Of a DNA stretch of 64,000 nucleotides, positions 51,714-60,172 are shown piece after piece. The number at the start of each line of letters is the position of its first letter. The first letter of the stretch is position 1. The DNA is from Brevibacillus panacihumi W25 (GTDB lineage Bacteria > Bacillota > Bacilli > Brevibacillales > Brevibacillaceae). A program made the translations under genes and the position numbers. The notes under the pieces were generated by a model. It searched no databases. It was given only the letters and a program-made list of their open reading frames with translations, and was not told where the DNA came from. The DNA lies in assembly GCF_000503775.1 (NCBI RefSeq), contig NZ_KI629785.1, positions 372,001 to 436,000 on the forward strand, read 5' to 3'.

Positions 51714-52834
51714 TCCTTCTCCAGGCGTTTGATGATCTCATCCAGCAAAAGACTGTCTGCCAACAGCTGCTTCGGTGTATACTTCATTCCGGACTTGGCC
51801 TGCTCCAGCCGATGCAGAACACTTGCCATCTGTTCGCTATCCCTGATGCTCCATTTGCTCCTCGCCATGCTGACGATCTCATGCAGCTCTGCACGTTGCT
51901 GAATCCCCCAGCGCTCATAGAGCATCTGTCGAAGATACGCCTCCCGATGACGCAGGGCATCCAGTGCCAATCGTCTTCGTTCGTACCAGCTCGCCACCGC
52001 AAGCAATGTCTCGTCACCGCGGCGAACGGTCCACTCCCGCAGCGTATAGATCGGACCGAATCTTTTCCCGCGCCACCAGATTCCGATCAAAAGGAGCAGT
52101 CCAAGCTGGGCAAAGCCTGCTATCAGCCATCCAGGATAAAGAGCGAAGATGCTGGGCTGTTCCCGATAGCCGTGATGATATTCGTCCATCCAGACGACAG
52201 ACCAATTCTCTTGCAAGAATGGCCAGACTGCTTCGAAATGAGAATGCTTCGCAATCTGTCCGTTGCTCATCCACTCCGGAACCAGAAAAAGCGTAACAGA
52301 GCCATCCCCGACCAGTGTACGCCCTGCGAGAATGCCTGCTTCATCATATAGGAGCGTTTCCATATCCGGGTCCGCTTCCAGCCTCGCCCTCGTACTCGCT
52401 ACACCGACCGCGTCATGGGCGAGATGAGCCCCCTGAATCTTGCGCTGCTCATTCCCTTTTTCAAGTTCGTGTACGTAAAAGGAGGCTTCCTCCCAATCCT
52501 GCGGATCGTCGTCGAACAGAATCAGATCATTCCCTGCGGCGACCCAATCCAGCAGATCCTCCCGTTCACTCTCTCCCAGTCCGTTGGGTTGAAGCGAGAT
52601 CAGCACCTGTCCCTCTTGAGGGGGTAGAAACTTCATTGGCTGCCGCCATTCCCTGACACGCATGTCCTTTTCCTGCATCAACAAGACAACGGCTTTGCTC
52701 CCATCGGCCTGGGCAGACGCCGAGACGTACGGCGGATAAGTCGGAGCTCCCGGCTTGACCACAAAGACTCCGATCAGCAGCAAGAGCAGCAGCGCAACGA
52801 CAAGGGCCACGCGATAGGTACGTAGACTACCCAT
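51710..52834 (-). CDS. DUF4350 domain membrane protein
   Basis: 374 residues: an N-terminal span (about 9-26), an extracellular DUF4350/GATase-like domain with the NDLILFDDDP region, a second span (about 235-255, LGLLLLIGIWW) followed by the conserved RFGP motif, and a helical cytosolic end. ATG 52834 follows GAGGAGGG and overlaps the DUF4129 stop by 8 nt. It belongs to the MoxR cluster. Confidence 0.82.
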   Translation of the reverse strand: MGSLRTYRVALVVALLLLLLIGVFVVKPGAPTYPPYVSASAQADGSKAVVLLMQEKDMRVREWRQPMKFLPPQEGQVLISLQPNGLGESEREDLLDWVAAGNDLILFDDDPQDWEEASFYVHELEKGNEQRKIQGAHLAHDAVGVASTRARLEADPDMETLLYDEAGILAGRTLVGDGSVTLFLVPEWMSNGQIAKHSHFEAVWPFLQENWSVVWMDEYHHGYREQPSIFALYPGWLIAGFAQLGLLLLIGIWWRGKRFGPIYTLREWTVRRGDETLLAVASWYERRRLALDALRHREAYLRQMLYERWGIQQRAELHEIVSMARSKWSIRDSEQMASVLHRLEQAKSGMKYTPKQLLADSLLLDEIIKRLEKE

Positions 52835-53453
52835 GATGTCCCTCCTCACGCCAGATCTGTTCCAATTCATTTACATGCTTCCAAAACACCTCTTCATCGA
52901 TCGTCTTCTGTCCGTACCAGATTTGATCGAAGATACGCGCATGTCTGCGAAAAACCTCTTGCATGGCCGGGTGATTGTGCCGGATTTCCTCCATATACTC
53001 CCAGTTCGTTTTCCACTGTTCGATCCGAATCCATGACTTCTCTTGCAAATAAACCAGCAAGGCGAGAAAGAGATGGCGTACGGCTTCCCGCCACTCTTCG
53101 GTTTGCGCAAGCTGTCTTGCCTCCAGGAGATAGTCCGTATGTCTGCGAATTTTTTCACCTTGGGTAAATAATGCCCGCTCTTTTTTGGAGTGGAGCATCA
53201 GCTTGCGGGAGGTCCAGTAAATGACCGCGAGCAAGGCGAGGATCGCGACCACGACAACCGTCGTAGAGACGGTCCCGGCGGCTTCCGTAGGCAGGTCCAC
53301 TCGTTCGAACACCCGGGCAATCAGCTCCAGCAGATAATCCAACGCCTTTTCGATCCATCCCTCTCCTGCTTTGGACGATTGAGTAAATTCTTCTGTGGAG
53401 AGGATGTCAACGAGCCGCTCCTTGTCCTCTGACCACATGGGAACATTACTCAT
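52827..53453 (-). CDS. DUF4129 domain protein
   Basis: 208 residues: short N-terminal helices, one span (about 60-80, VVVVAILALLAVIYW) and a C-terminal cytosolic DUF4129 domain with REAVRHLFLALLVYLQEKSWI and ILDQIWYG-like RIFDQIWYG. It overlaps its upstream neighbour by 8 nt. A usual member of DUF4350-MoxR-DUF58 clusters. Confidence 0.85.
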   Translation of the reverse strand: MSNVPMWSEDKERLVDILSTEEFTQSSKAGEGWIEKALDYLLELIARVFERVDLPTEAAGTVSTTVVVVAILALLAVIYWTSRKLMLHSKKERALFTQGEKIRRHTDYLLEARQLAQTEEWREAVRHLFLALLVYLQEKSWIRIEQWKTNWEYMEEIRHNHPAMQEVFRRHARIFDQIWYGQKTIDEEVFWKHVNELEQIWREEGHHG

Positions 53454-54468
53454 GCGGCTCTCCCGACATTTGAGCAGGAACAGTTGCCGGCTCCGCTATT
53501 GGCTGCTGATTCAGCAATGCCTGCAGATCAGTCCCCTCTTTTCTGACGCGAAGATCCAAGTAAGCAAGCGCGTATACAATCATCATCCAAGGCATCAGCA
53601 GGCAAGCTACCAGGATCTGCAGCAGACTGCTTACCAGAGATGTCCCTAAAGCTCCTGCCAGCATGATTTGCATGCCGCCGGATAGTGTGGAATAAATCAC
53701 CATCAGAACAAAATACAAGGCAAACAAACGCCAGAAATTCCCCTTTGTCAAATTCCAGCTTTTGCCAAGTCCAACTCCCTCTTCCTCCAACAGCACATAT
53801 GGCAGGTAAAAACCCCAGCGCAGGATGAAAAAGCCCGGAACGAGCATGACTCCCACAAGAAAAACCAGATAGGCAACCAGAATCAGCAGTACAGCCAATA
53901 TGGAGCCGACTTCATCCGTGCCTGCAAAGACCCCTTCAAACGAAACGCCTATGGCGACTGCACACAGGAAAAAGAATAAAACGCAAAAAAGTGTAAAGGC
54001 AAAAAAGATCCCGATCATGATCAATATGTAGAGAATCGTACTTCCTACCAGGGGCCAAAAACGGCTAAAGGATTGGCGCAGGGCCGGCATAATCCCGATC
54101 GGACGGCCCTCGACCACTGCCCTGGTCATCAGCAAGCTTGATCCCATTAGCTGTGGATAGGAGACCAGTGTCGTGATGGGCAGAATGAGAAATAAATAAA
54201 CGAGGACCAAGGCAATGCTCTCTGTTAAAAAAGCATCCGAGCTGGTAAAGCGCTCCGCGAGGGCTTCCCAGAATGCTTCTTCTGATGTCTCTTGGTACAG
54301 AAACGGCATGCTGGTAAGGTCCATCAGCATCAGATTTTGCAGCAGCAGCAAAGGACCGAACAACAAGAGTGCTAACAGAAAAAAGGCACCGAAGTGTTGA
54401 CGGTACACAGAAAAACTTCGGTCCAGCAGCTTCCCTACTCCCATAGGTGCTAGCGGTGTTTGATTCAT
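53446..54468 (-). CDS. Polytopic membrane protein, glycerophosphodiesterase membrane-domain-like
   Basis: 340 residues with about six hydrophobic segments, the start MGVGKLLDRSFSVYRQHF and the end AYLDLRVRKEG, a pattern seen in membrane-domain proteins related to GdpD/YciC and common in front of DUF4129 genes. ATG has GGAGG upstream. It is the first gene of the operon. Confidence 0.75.
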   Translation of the reverse strand: MNQTPLAPMGVGKLLDRSFSVYRQHFGAFFLLALLLFGPLLLLQNLMLMDLTSMPFLYQETSEEAFWEALAERFTSSDAFLTESIALVLVYLFLILPITTLVSYPQLMGSSLLMTRAVVEGRPIGIMPALRQSFSRFWPLVGSTILYILIMIGIFFAFTLFCVLFFFLCAVAIGVSFEGVFAGTDEVGSILAVLLILVAYLVFLVGVMLVPGFFILRWGFYLPYVLLEEEGVGLGKSWNLTKGNFWRLFALYFVLMVIYSTLSGGMQIMLAGALGTSLVSSLLQILVACLLMPWMMIVYALAYLDLRVRKEGTDLQALLNQQPIAEPATVPAQMSGEPHE

Positions 54469-54662
54469 TGCGAAACCTCCATGTCTCTATTTGAGATTAC
54501 CCGACCATTATACACGATTTTCCTTTCTTTTTTATAAATTCCTTCCACTCTCCACGAAATTTGTCAGAATGAGGAAAATCGTCCCATTCTTCTCTAGACG
54601 TGTTTTGCAAGATGCCGTACTGTTAGTTCATCCGAAAATATTCCAAACACGGAGGTGGAATG

Positions 54663-55286
54663 ATGGACCTCTCTCACGTCCTATCTTTCTTAACTGTCTC
54701 GATTCTGCTCACCCTGGCCCCAGGTCCTGACATCCTGTTCGTCATTGCGCAAAGCATGTCCAATGGCCGCAAAGCAGGGATCTGGACCGCCCTCGGTTTG
54801 GCCAGCGGAGTCATCGTTCATACCCTTGCGGCAGCCTTGGGGATTACAGCCGTCCTCTACAGCTCTGCCTTTGCTTTTCAACTGATGAAGTATGCGGGGG
54901 CGGCCTACCTGCTATACCTGGCCTATCAAGCTATCCGCGAAGGCAATAGCCCGCTTGCTGCTGCCGCTGTGAGCAAGCAAAGCGGCTTCAAGCTATATCG
55001 AACAGGGATTCTTATGAATGTGTTGAACCCCAAGGTCTCATTGTTCTTCCTGGCCTTTTTGCCTCAATTCATCACGCCTGGCACAGGCGACGAACCCTTC
55101 CAGATGATGGTTCTGGGTATTGTCTTTATGCTGCAAGCGGTGGCACTGTTCTCCCTTGTCGCTGTATGCGCCGGCCTGTTCGGCAAGAAGCTGCTGGGCA
55201 AACCTCGCCTCGGCAAATACGTCAATTATGGAAAAGCTCTGCTGTATGCTGCCATTGGTATACGGCTTGTCCTGTCAGAAAAATAA
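54663..55286 (+). CDS. LysE family amino-acid exporter
   Basis: 207 residues, six membrane segments, with TLAPGPDILFVIAQSMSNGRKAG near the start (in parts APGPDILFV, GRKAG) and FQLMKYAGAAYLLYLAYQA, typical of the LysE/RhtB family. The substrate is unknown. GGAGG lies 7 nt before ATG 54663 and 4 nt before ATG 54660; the former is listed. Confidence 0.93.
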   Translation: MDLSHVLSFLTVSILLTLAPGPDILFVIAQSMSNGRKAGIWTALGLASGVIVHTLAAALGITAVLYSSAFAFQLMKYAGAAYLLYLAYQAIREGNSPLAAAAVSKQSGFKLYRTGILMNVLNPKVSLFFLAFLPQFITPGTGDEPFQMMVLGIVFMLQAVALFSLVAVCAGLFGKKLLGKPRLGKYVNYGKALLYAAIGIRLVLSEK

Positions 55287-55387
55287 GAAAAGTGTCTACC
55301 CCCAATTTTGCCCGTACCGGGTATATGTCCATGACTGCTCCTGCCTTGTTGAATAGGATATAGCATGCATAGAAGGAGGTGTCACGA

Positions 55388-55921
55388 ATGAAAACGGCCA
55401 AGGCCGGCATCAAAAAAAACGCCCGTTCCTCTAAGCGTTCGTCTCGTATCATCCGCGCCCCTTCATTCACAAAGGGCGGCAAACCCCGTCCTTTTCGCAT
55501 CCATGTTCGTGCTCCAAAGGTTCATGTAACGACCCCTGCTCCACATCTGACGGTCACGCCTTCGACACCTGCGGTACAGGTAGAGGCCCCTACCGTTCAT
55601 GTTGAAGCGCCGAAACCACTCGTGATTCCCGCTCCGATCGTCAAAGTCGAAGTGGAGGCAGAAGAGAACCCGGCTGTCGAATGCATCAAAGCGCTTCGCA
55701 AAGAACTTAGCAAATGCCAAAAGCAAAATCAGAAGGTTGAGCTGTTGTTTTCTGCCGACCTTGGTTCGCAAGGCAGACAGTATCGGATCGGACACTTGAT
55801 ACGTGTAGAAGAAGGCATCATCGTACTGCGCACATTGTCCACAGAGGAAAGGCAAGGAATGACTGTCTTGATTCCCTTGAATCGAATCGTAGCTGTCATT
55901 CCTGATACACCCTTCTCCTAG
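55388..55921 (+). CDS. Basic, Pro/Val-rich protein with C-terminal beta domain, unknown
   Basis: 177 residues. The N-terminus is strongly basic (KKNARSSKRSSR). A low-complexity middle (about 40-90) repeats V-H-V or V-x-V pairs with Thr/Pro/Ala such as VHVTTPAP and VEAPTVHVEAP. The last 60 residues (LFSADLGSQGRQYRIGHLI, LIPLNRIVAVIP) look like a small beta barrel. No signal peptide. It may be a spore-surface or nucleic-acid-binding protein; that is a guess. AAGGAGG precedes ATG 55388. Confidence 0.65.
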   Translation: MKTAKAGIKKNARSSKRSSRIIRAPSFTKGGKPRPFRIHVRAPKVHVTTPAPHLTVTPSTPAVQVEAPTVHVEAPKPLVIPAPIVKVEVEAEENPAVECIKALRKELSKCQKQNQKVELLFSADLGSQGRQYRIGHLIRVEEGIIVLRTLSTEERQGMTVLIPLNRIVAVIPDTPFS

Positions 55922-55954
55922 TTGCACTCTCCTCGCGGCATATAGAACCCGTTT

Positions 55955-55993
55955 GCCCACTTCCTAATTAAGCTATAGGGAAAGTGGGCTTTT
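55955..55993 (+). terminator. Terminator of the 55388 gene
   Basis: GCCCACTTCC pairs with GGAAAGTGGGC (one bulge), followed by TTTT. The minus strand also ends in AAAA-GCCC pairing, so weak bidirectional action is possible. Confidence 0.6.
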
Positions 55994-56010
55994 GGATTCT
56001 ATCAGGTAAT

Positions 56011-57156
56011 TCAACGAAGTGCATCCCAGACCGCCTGGACTTCATTCGCTACCCGTTCCCAAGTAAATCGTTCGAGCGCCAATTTTCGACCGGCAGCTCC
56101 CATTTTTCTCTGTAGATCCCGGTTGGATAAGAGTTGATGAAGCTTCTCGGAAAAAGCCAGGGGATCTTCTGGCTGCTCCACCAAAAGGCCATTGCCTCCG
56201 ATGATAACCTCCGCATTTCCTCCTCTTTTCGTGGTCACGAAGGGAAGTCCTGCAGCCATTGCCTCGTAGTGAACACGTGCCAATGGCTCCTCCCATTGCG
56301 ATGGACAGACGAAGATGTCTCCAGCCCAAAACCAGTGATGGATCTGTTCAGCTGGTACAAAGCCGGTCGTCACTACCGGAATAGGAGAGCGGTCAGCAAG
56401 GGAACGGACGTAAGCTACGTAGTCACTCACTTTTTCCACACCGTACCAGGATCCTCCAACGAGCACGAGGGCGATGTTGGAATGCCTTTTGCTCAAGTCA
56501 TTCATAGCGCGAACCAGAATATCTGCGCCTTTTTTCGGTGTCAATCTGCCGACGAACAAGATGACTTGCTTTCCGTTTAACTGATGCTGGCTTCTTAATT
56601 CCTGGCGAACCTGACGCGCTTTCTGCGACTGCTCCCAGGGGACAAACGTCTGCAGATCGACGCCCGAGTAGATCGTCCTTAACTTGCTCGCCGCTTCGGG
56701 AAACAGAGAAGCTATGACGCTACCTACGTAGTCACTGACCGTAATGATCCGCTCAACTTCCTGGATGGCCTTCACGGCTTCTTCTCGTGCAATTTTCGAA
56801 GCGTCGAACATATCATTGTGCATGCTCAATACCAATCTCGCTTGGGGACAGATTTCCCGAATGAGAGGGATCAGACGAGGACGATTGAAGACGTGAATCA
56901 TGTCAAAGGTTTGTGTTTGCAGCAATTGCCTGATTTCCTCTGCGTAAATTTCAAACACGCCCTGACCGTTCACCCGTATATAGCGCACATTGCGAACCCG
57001 TTCATCAGCAGGAAGCGTGGGATCTGTCGTCCCAATCACGGTAACATCATGGTATTTGCCTAACTGATCGACAATTCCTGAGATATAGGTTTGAATGGCA
57101 CCGCCGCGGACTGGAGGCACGGGCAATTTTTCCGTACATATCATAGCTACCTTCAT
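56011..57156 (-). CDS. Glycosyltransferase family 4, CotSA-like
   Basis: 381 residues of the GT-B fold: PPVRGGAIQTYI near the start, the linker VGRLTPKKGADIL, and the GT4 donor-site EEPLARVHYEAMAAGLPFVTTKRGGNAEV (in parts). It resembles spore coat protein SA of B. subtilis, which lies beside cotS. It probably transfers a sugar onto a coat component. ATG 57156 follows AAAGGGG. It lies 25 nt after the CotS-like gene and is probably co-transcribed. Confidence 0.88.
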   Translation of the reverse strand: MKVAMICTEKLPVPPVRGGAIQTYISGIVDQLGKYHDVTVIGTTDPTLPADERVRNVRYIRVNGQGVFEIYAEEIRQLLQTQTFDMIHVFNRPRLIPLIREICPQARLVLSMHNDMFDASKIAREEAVKAIQEVERIITVSDYVGSVIASLFPEAASKLRTIYSGVDLQTFVPWEQSQKARQVRQELRSQHQLNGKQVILFVGRLTPKKGADILVRAMNDLSKRHSNIALVLVGGSWYGVEKVSDYVAYVRSLADRSPIPVVTTGFVPAEQIHHWFWAGDIFVCPSQWEEPLARVHYEAMAAGLPFVTTKRGGNAEVIIGGNGLLVEQPEDPLAFSEKLHQLLSNRDLQRKMGAAGRKLALERFTWERVANEVQAVWDALR

Positions 57157-57181
57157 GCTGATACCCCTTTCCTCATGCGGT

Positions 57182-59287
57182 TCATCGCAGACCACCCGAT
57201 GTTTTCACACCGCGCTTCGCACTTGGTCTTCGGGCTGGATTCCGCGTCACGCGGTGCTTGGGACCTGCTGCTTTGCTGTAGGAGAGACGCCTTGCGGAAG
57301 AGGTTTTTCGCGCCTTGTTGACAGACTTTGTTGCTTGTTTTGGTCTGGACGCAGATTTCCCTGACACCGTCTGCTTTCTTGCAGCTTTTTGCGGTTGATT
57401 GGTCCTGCTCTTGACTGTGCGAAGTGTCGACTTCGCTGCAGTTGCTGCCCGTTTCGTCCTACTGGATGCGGCAGTCTTTTTTCTCTTTACGGATGAAACA
57501 CCGCTTTTGGTCCTGGCACTTGCGCTCTTTTTCTTCAGCTTTGATTTTTGTGTCGAGCTGGCCAAATACGGAAGCAGATCAATTACATTGGTTACGGGTG
57601 CCATGCTTTGAGACCTTTGCGAGCTCCGTGACAAAATCCGTTCGCGTTTCTCTGCGGAGGAAGCTGTAGAAGCTGCGGCGCTCTTGGTGTCACGCTCTGG
57701 AAGCGCGGTTGGCTTCGCTTTGGGTGCCTCGGTTGCTTTGACTTTTGTTTCTTTCTTCGGTTTGACCATTGCTTTTTTGTCCGCAGTCGAAGCAGTTTCT
57801 CGTTTTACAGGGGCACTTTTTTGTTCGGCTTTCTTCTTGCCAGACTCCACGGGATCGGCTTTCTTCTTGCCAGACTCCATAAGATCGGCTTTCTTCTTGC
57901 CAGATTCCACGGAATCGGCTTTCTTCTTGCCAGATTCCACGGAATCGGCTTTCTTGCTGGTCTCCATGGATTTCGTTTTCTTGGCGATCTCCATGGATGT
58001 CGTTTTCTTGCTGGCCACCGCAGGTGCAGCTTTCTTGCCACTTTCCACTTTCGCATCTTTCTTGCCAGCGTTGTTTGTTGCTGTTTTTTGCGGCAGCAGG
58101 ATCCATTTTTTCGCTTCCCACGTAATCTTGGATGGTACTTTTTCCGACGTATCCGGCACGCTGACCTGATCGTAAGCTCCTGCAGCATACTTGGATTTGT
58201 CTTTCGCCAGTTCGGCCAAAGCCTGCCATTTGGTTTGATCGGTCGCCACGACACGCTGCAGGATCGCTTCTGCCTCTGTGTTCAAAAAGGTAACCGGGTC
58301 GAAAAACATTTCTTTCAAGTGCTTGTAAAATTCATTTGGCATCGCCATGTCGATCAGCAGAACCTCGAAGGACTCGGCGTCCAATGGATTCGCCCGATGA
58401 TAGGCGTCGATCATGCCGCGCATCCAGGTGAGATCCCATACACCCATGTCGTCCATCGTACTTGTAATCAACTTGCGCAAATCACGGAAGGGCAGGTCAT
58501 ATGCTACCCCATCGAGGTCGATAACCCATAGTCCGCCGGGTCCATTTTGTCCATTTGACCAGCCGTAATCCTGATGCACCAGCCCCCAATAAGGCTCTCC
58601 TTTTGCCACCATCCGAGCATAAGCGGATTCCTGCAATCGCCTCATCGCATCCATGGCATGTTGTTCATACTGATCAATGACGGAGAGAATGGAAGCGCTC
58701 GCCGCTGTGTCCTTGTAAGCCTTGGCTACTTCTCGCATCCAGCCTATTTTTTTGGTGATTTTTTGATAGTAATTGGGCCAGCGATACAGACGCGAAGAAT
58801 TTTTCGCACCTGCTGGTGGAATGTAGCCTTTGGTATGCACATGAAATTCGCCTAATCCATAGCAAAGCTCTTCCGCACCGACCAAATCCACCTTTGTAGC
58901 CGGTTGGAGCGCGATCCAGTCCGTAACAATCCAGAGCTTACCGCCTTTCTCGACGAACATTTTCCCATCCTGGGCTGGGATCAAGGCCGGGACTCTGGCC
59001 CCTTGCTTGACCACGTACTCCTGCAGACCCACACTAAACAAGCTGCGTTCTGGTCTGCGATGCAGAAGCTTGAGACTGCGCGGTCCTTTGTTGGTCTCGA
59101 TTCGCCAGATTGCTCCACCTTTATCTGGCTTGGAAGTAATCAATGTCTGACTGCTGACTGCCATATCGTAGTGCTTCATGACTTCTTCTGCCAACACGTC
59201 TATTTCCGGCGGGACGTGCATATCCCAGTCTACAGGCGTAGTGGCACTCTGTCTGGTGTCCCACGGTTGGATCAGATACTCTTCCAT
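57182..59287 (-). CDS. CotS-family spore coat kinase-fold protein with long Lys-rich tail
   Basis: 701 residues. The first 370 form a CotS/YutH-type aminoglycoside-phosphotransferase fold: HRRPERSLFSVGLQEYV, HQDYGWSN (catalytic loop, about 235-245) and VIDLDGVAYDLP (metal-binding DLDG). From about 395 to the end the sequence is almost only Lys, Ala, Ser, Thr, Arg and Val, with four 10-residue repeats ADSVESGKKK (about 445-490) and later Arg/Lys/Ser-rich stretches. Ordinary CotS proteins stop near 350 residues. GGGAGG precedes ATG. It is upstream of a CotSA-like gene. Confidence 0.9.
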   Translation of the reverse strand: MEEYLIQPWDTRQSATTPVDWDMHVPPEIDVLAEEVMKHYDMAVSSQTLITSKPDKGGAIWRIETNKGPRSLKLLHRRPERSLFSVGLQEYVVKQGARVPALIPAQDGKMFVEKGGKLWIVTDWIALQPATKVDLVGAEELCYGLGEFHVHTKGYIPPAGAKNSSRLYRWPNYYQKITKKIGWMREVAKAYKDTAASASILSVIDQYEQHAMDAMRRLQESAYARMVAKGEPYWGLVHQDYGWSNGQNGPGGLWVIDLDGVAYDLPFRDLRKLITSTMDDMGVWDLTWMRGMIDAYHRANPLDAESFEVLLIDMAMPNEFYKHLKEMFFDPVTFLNTEAEAILQRVVATDQTKWQALAELAKDKSKYAAGAYDQVSVPDTSEKVPSKITWEAKKWILLPQKTATNNAGKKDAKVESGKKAAPAVASKKTTSMEIAKKTKSMETSKKADSVESGKKKADSVESGKKKADLMESGKKKADPVESGKKKAEQKSAPVKRETASTADKKAMVKPKKETKVKATEAPKAKPTALPERDTKSAAASTASSAEKRERILSRSSQRSQSMAPVTNVIDLLPYLASSTQKSKLKKKSASARTKSGVSSVKRKKTAASSRTKRAATAAKSTLRTVKSRTNQPQKAARKQTVSGKSASRPKQATKSVNKARKTSSARRLSYSKAAGPKHRVTRNPARRPSAKRGVKTSGGLR
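57825..57956 (-). repeat. 30-bp tandem repeat inside the CotS-like tail
   Basis: Four copies of a 30-bp unit plus a partial fifth, starting at 57825, 57855, 57885 and 57915. They encode the ADxxESGKKK decapeptide. Copies three and four are nearly identical, indicating recent slippage or unequal exchange. Confidence 0.85.
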
Positions 59288-59345
59288 TTGCTTCCTCCCG
59301 TCCTACAAATGTCATGCTGTAGTGTTCCTTCCCTATTCCTATTCA

Positions 59346-59369
59346 GTCCGTTTTCATCAGGAAACGGAC
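59346..59369 (-). promoter_or_regulatory. Hairpin in the CotS-like leader
   Basis: GTCCGTTT/AAACGGAC, perfect 8 bp with an 8-nt loop, lies 59 nt upstream of the ATG. No U-run; it may be part of the mRNA leader or an operator. Confidence 0.4.
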
Positions 59370-59500
59370 AAATAGCCATAGCTATTCGCCAGTTCTTAAA
59401 CAATTGCGGAGGTACAGTTGGCATCGTCAAGCCTATTGATGATGACTCTCACTGAACCTTTCTACCTTTATCTCCTTACCGAAAAGAACCTCCGAATACA

Positions 59501-59530
59501 GAAAAAAAGACGCGTCCCCGACGCATCTTT
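59501..59530 (-). terminator. Terminator of the polyacidic protein gene
   Basis: AAGATGCGTC/GACGCGTCTT with a 3-4-nt loop, followed by TTTTTTTC on the minus strand. Confidence 0.82.
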
Positions 59531-59566
59531 TTCCAGATCGATGTTCTCTCTCTTCAATGATTAGGA

Positions 59567-59938
59567 TTAGGCTTCGTCTTCGTCTCCATCTTCCTCTTCG
59601 TCTTCTTCTTCGTCCTCTTCTCCGTCTTCCTCTTCGTCCTCTTCTCCGTCTTCTTCTTCATCATCCTCTTCGTTGTCTTCATCCTCTGCTGCATCTGCCT
59701 GAAATGCTTCGTCCTCGTCGTCCTCGTCGTCTTCTTCGCCGTCTTCTTCGCCGTCTTCTTCGTCTTCGTCGTCTTCGTCGTCTTCCTCATCGTTGTCTTC
59801 CAGGACAGGATCTTCATCGCCGCGGAAAAGCCATTTTCTCTTGCCGCCGTCTTCGTATTCTACTTTTACCTCTACTTCCTCGATGTCATCGTCATCGTCA
59901 AGAATGTTTCTCAACTGCTCCAGCCATCTGTTTCCCAT
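59567..59938 (-). CDS. Polyacidic protein, possible spore coat component
   Basis: 123 residues. The first 50 have a short helical start (GNRWLEQLRNIL) and a beta-like EEVEVKVEYEDGGKRKWLF. The rest, from about residue 55, is almost only Asp and Glu with a few Gly and Ala. There is no signal peptide or membrane segment. ATG 59938 follows GGAGG by 7 nt. It lies directly upstream of the Lys-rich CotS-like gene, with its own terminator and a sigma-K-like promoter (59995-60022). No family is recognised. Confidence 0.75.
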   Translation of the reverse strand: MGNRWLEQLRNILDDDDDIEEVEVKVEYEDGGKRKWLFRGDEDPVLEDNDEEDDEDDEDEEDGEEDGEEDDEDDEDEAFQADAAEDEDNEEDDEEEDGEEDEEEDGEEDEEEDEEEDGDEDEA

Positions 59939-59994
59939 AACCACACCTCCGGTACCCAATAATGTCATGTCAGCGGAGTCACCGTTGACTGTAG

Positions 59995-60022
59995 TACTAT
60001 ATGACAAATCATTGAGCTTTGT
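59995..60022 (-). promoter_or_regulatory. Sigma-K-like promoter of the polyacidic protein gene
   Basis: On the minus strand CATATAGTA (59995-60003) fits the mother-cell consensus CATANNNTA exactly, and an AC dinucleotide lies 17 bp upstream (60021-60022), the sigma-K -35. The short consensus makes chance matches possible, but it is correctly placed about 57 nt before the ATG. Confidence 0.55.
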
Positions 60023-60172
60023 ATGAGCAGTTGTCCCTCCTTACAATTGTTTTTTCACTCAGTTTCCGCCTATTGCTCGATGACATAAGGTACATATTTG
60101 GAAACAATCTGGACAAACTTTTCATGATCAATCCGGTCTCACTTACAAAGGAGAGGAGGTGAGTATTTCGTT

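Noticed and set aside
57825-57956. CRISPR-like array
   Set aside because: The 30-bp repeats are contiguous with no spacers and stay in frame within a coding gene.
57684-58531. Leu/Phe- and Arg-rich plus-strand frames opposite the CotS-like tail
   Set aside because: Products of the 30-bp tandem repeat read backwards; the forward gene explains the sequence.
59557-59940. Arg/Leu-rich frame opposite the polyacidic gene
   Set aside because: GAA/GAC codons read in reverse give Leu/Arg/Pro repeats; no ribosome-binding site.
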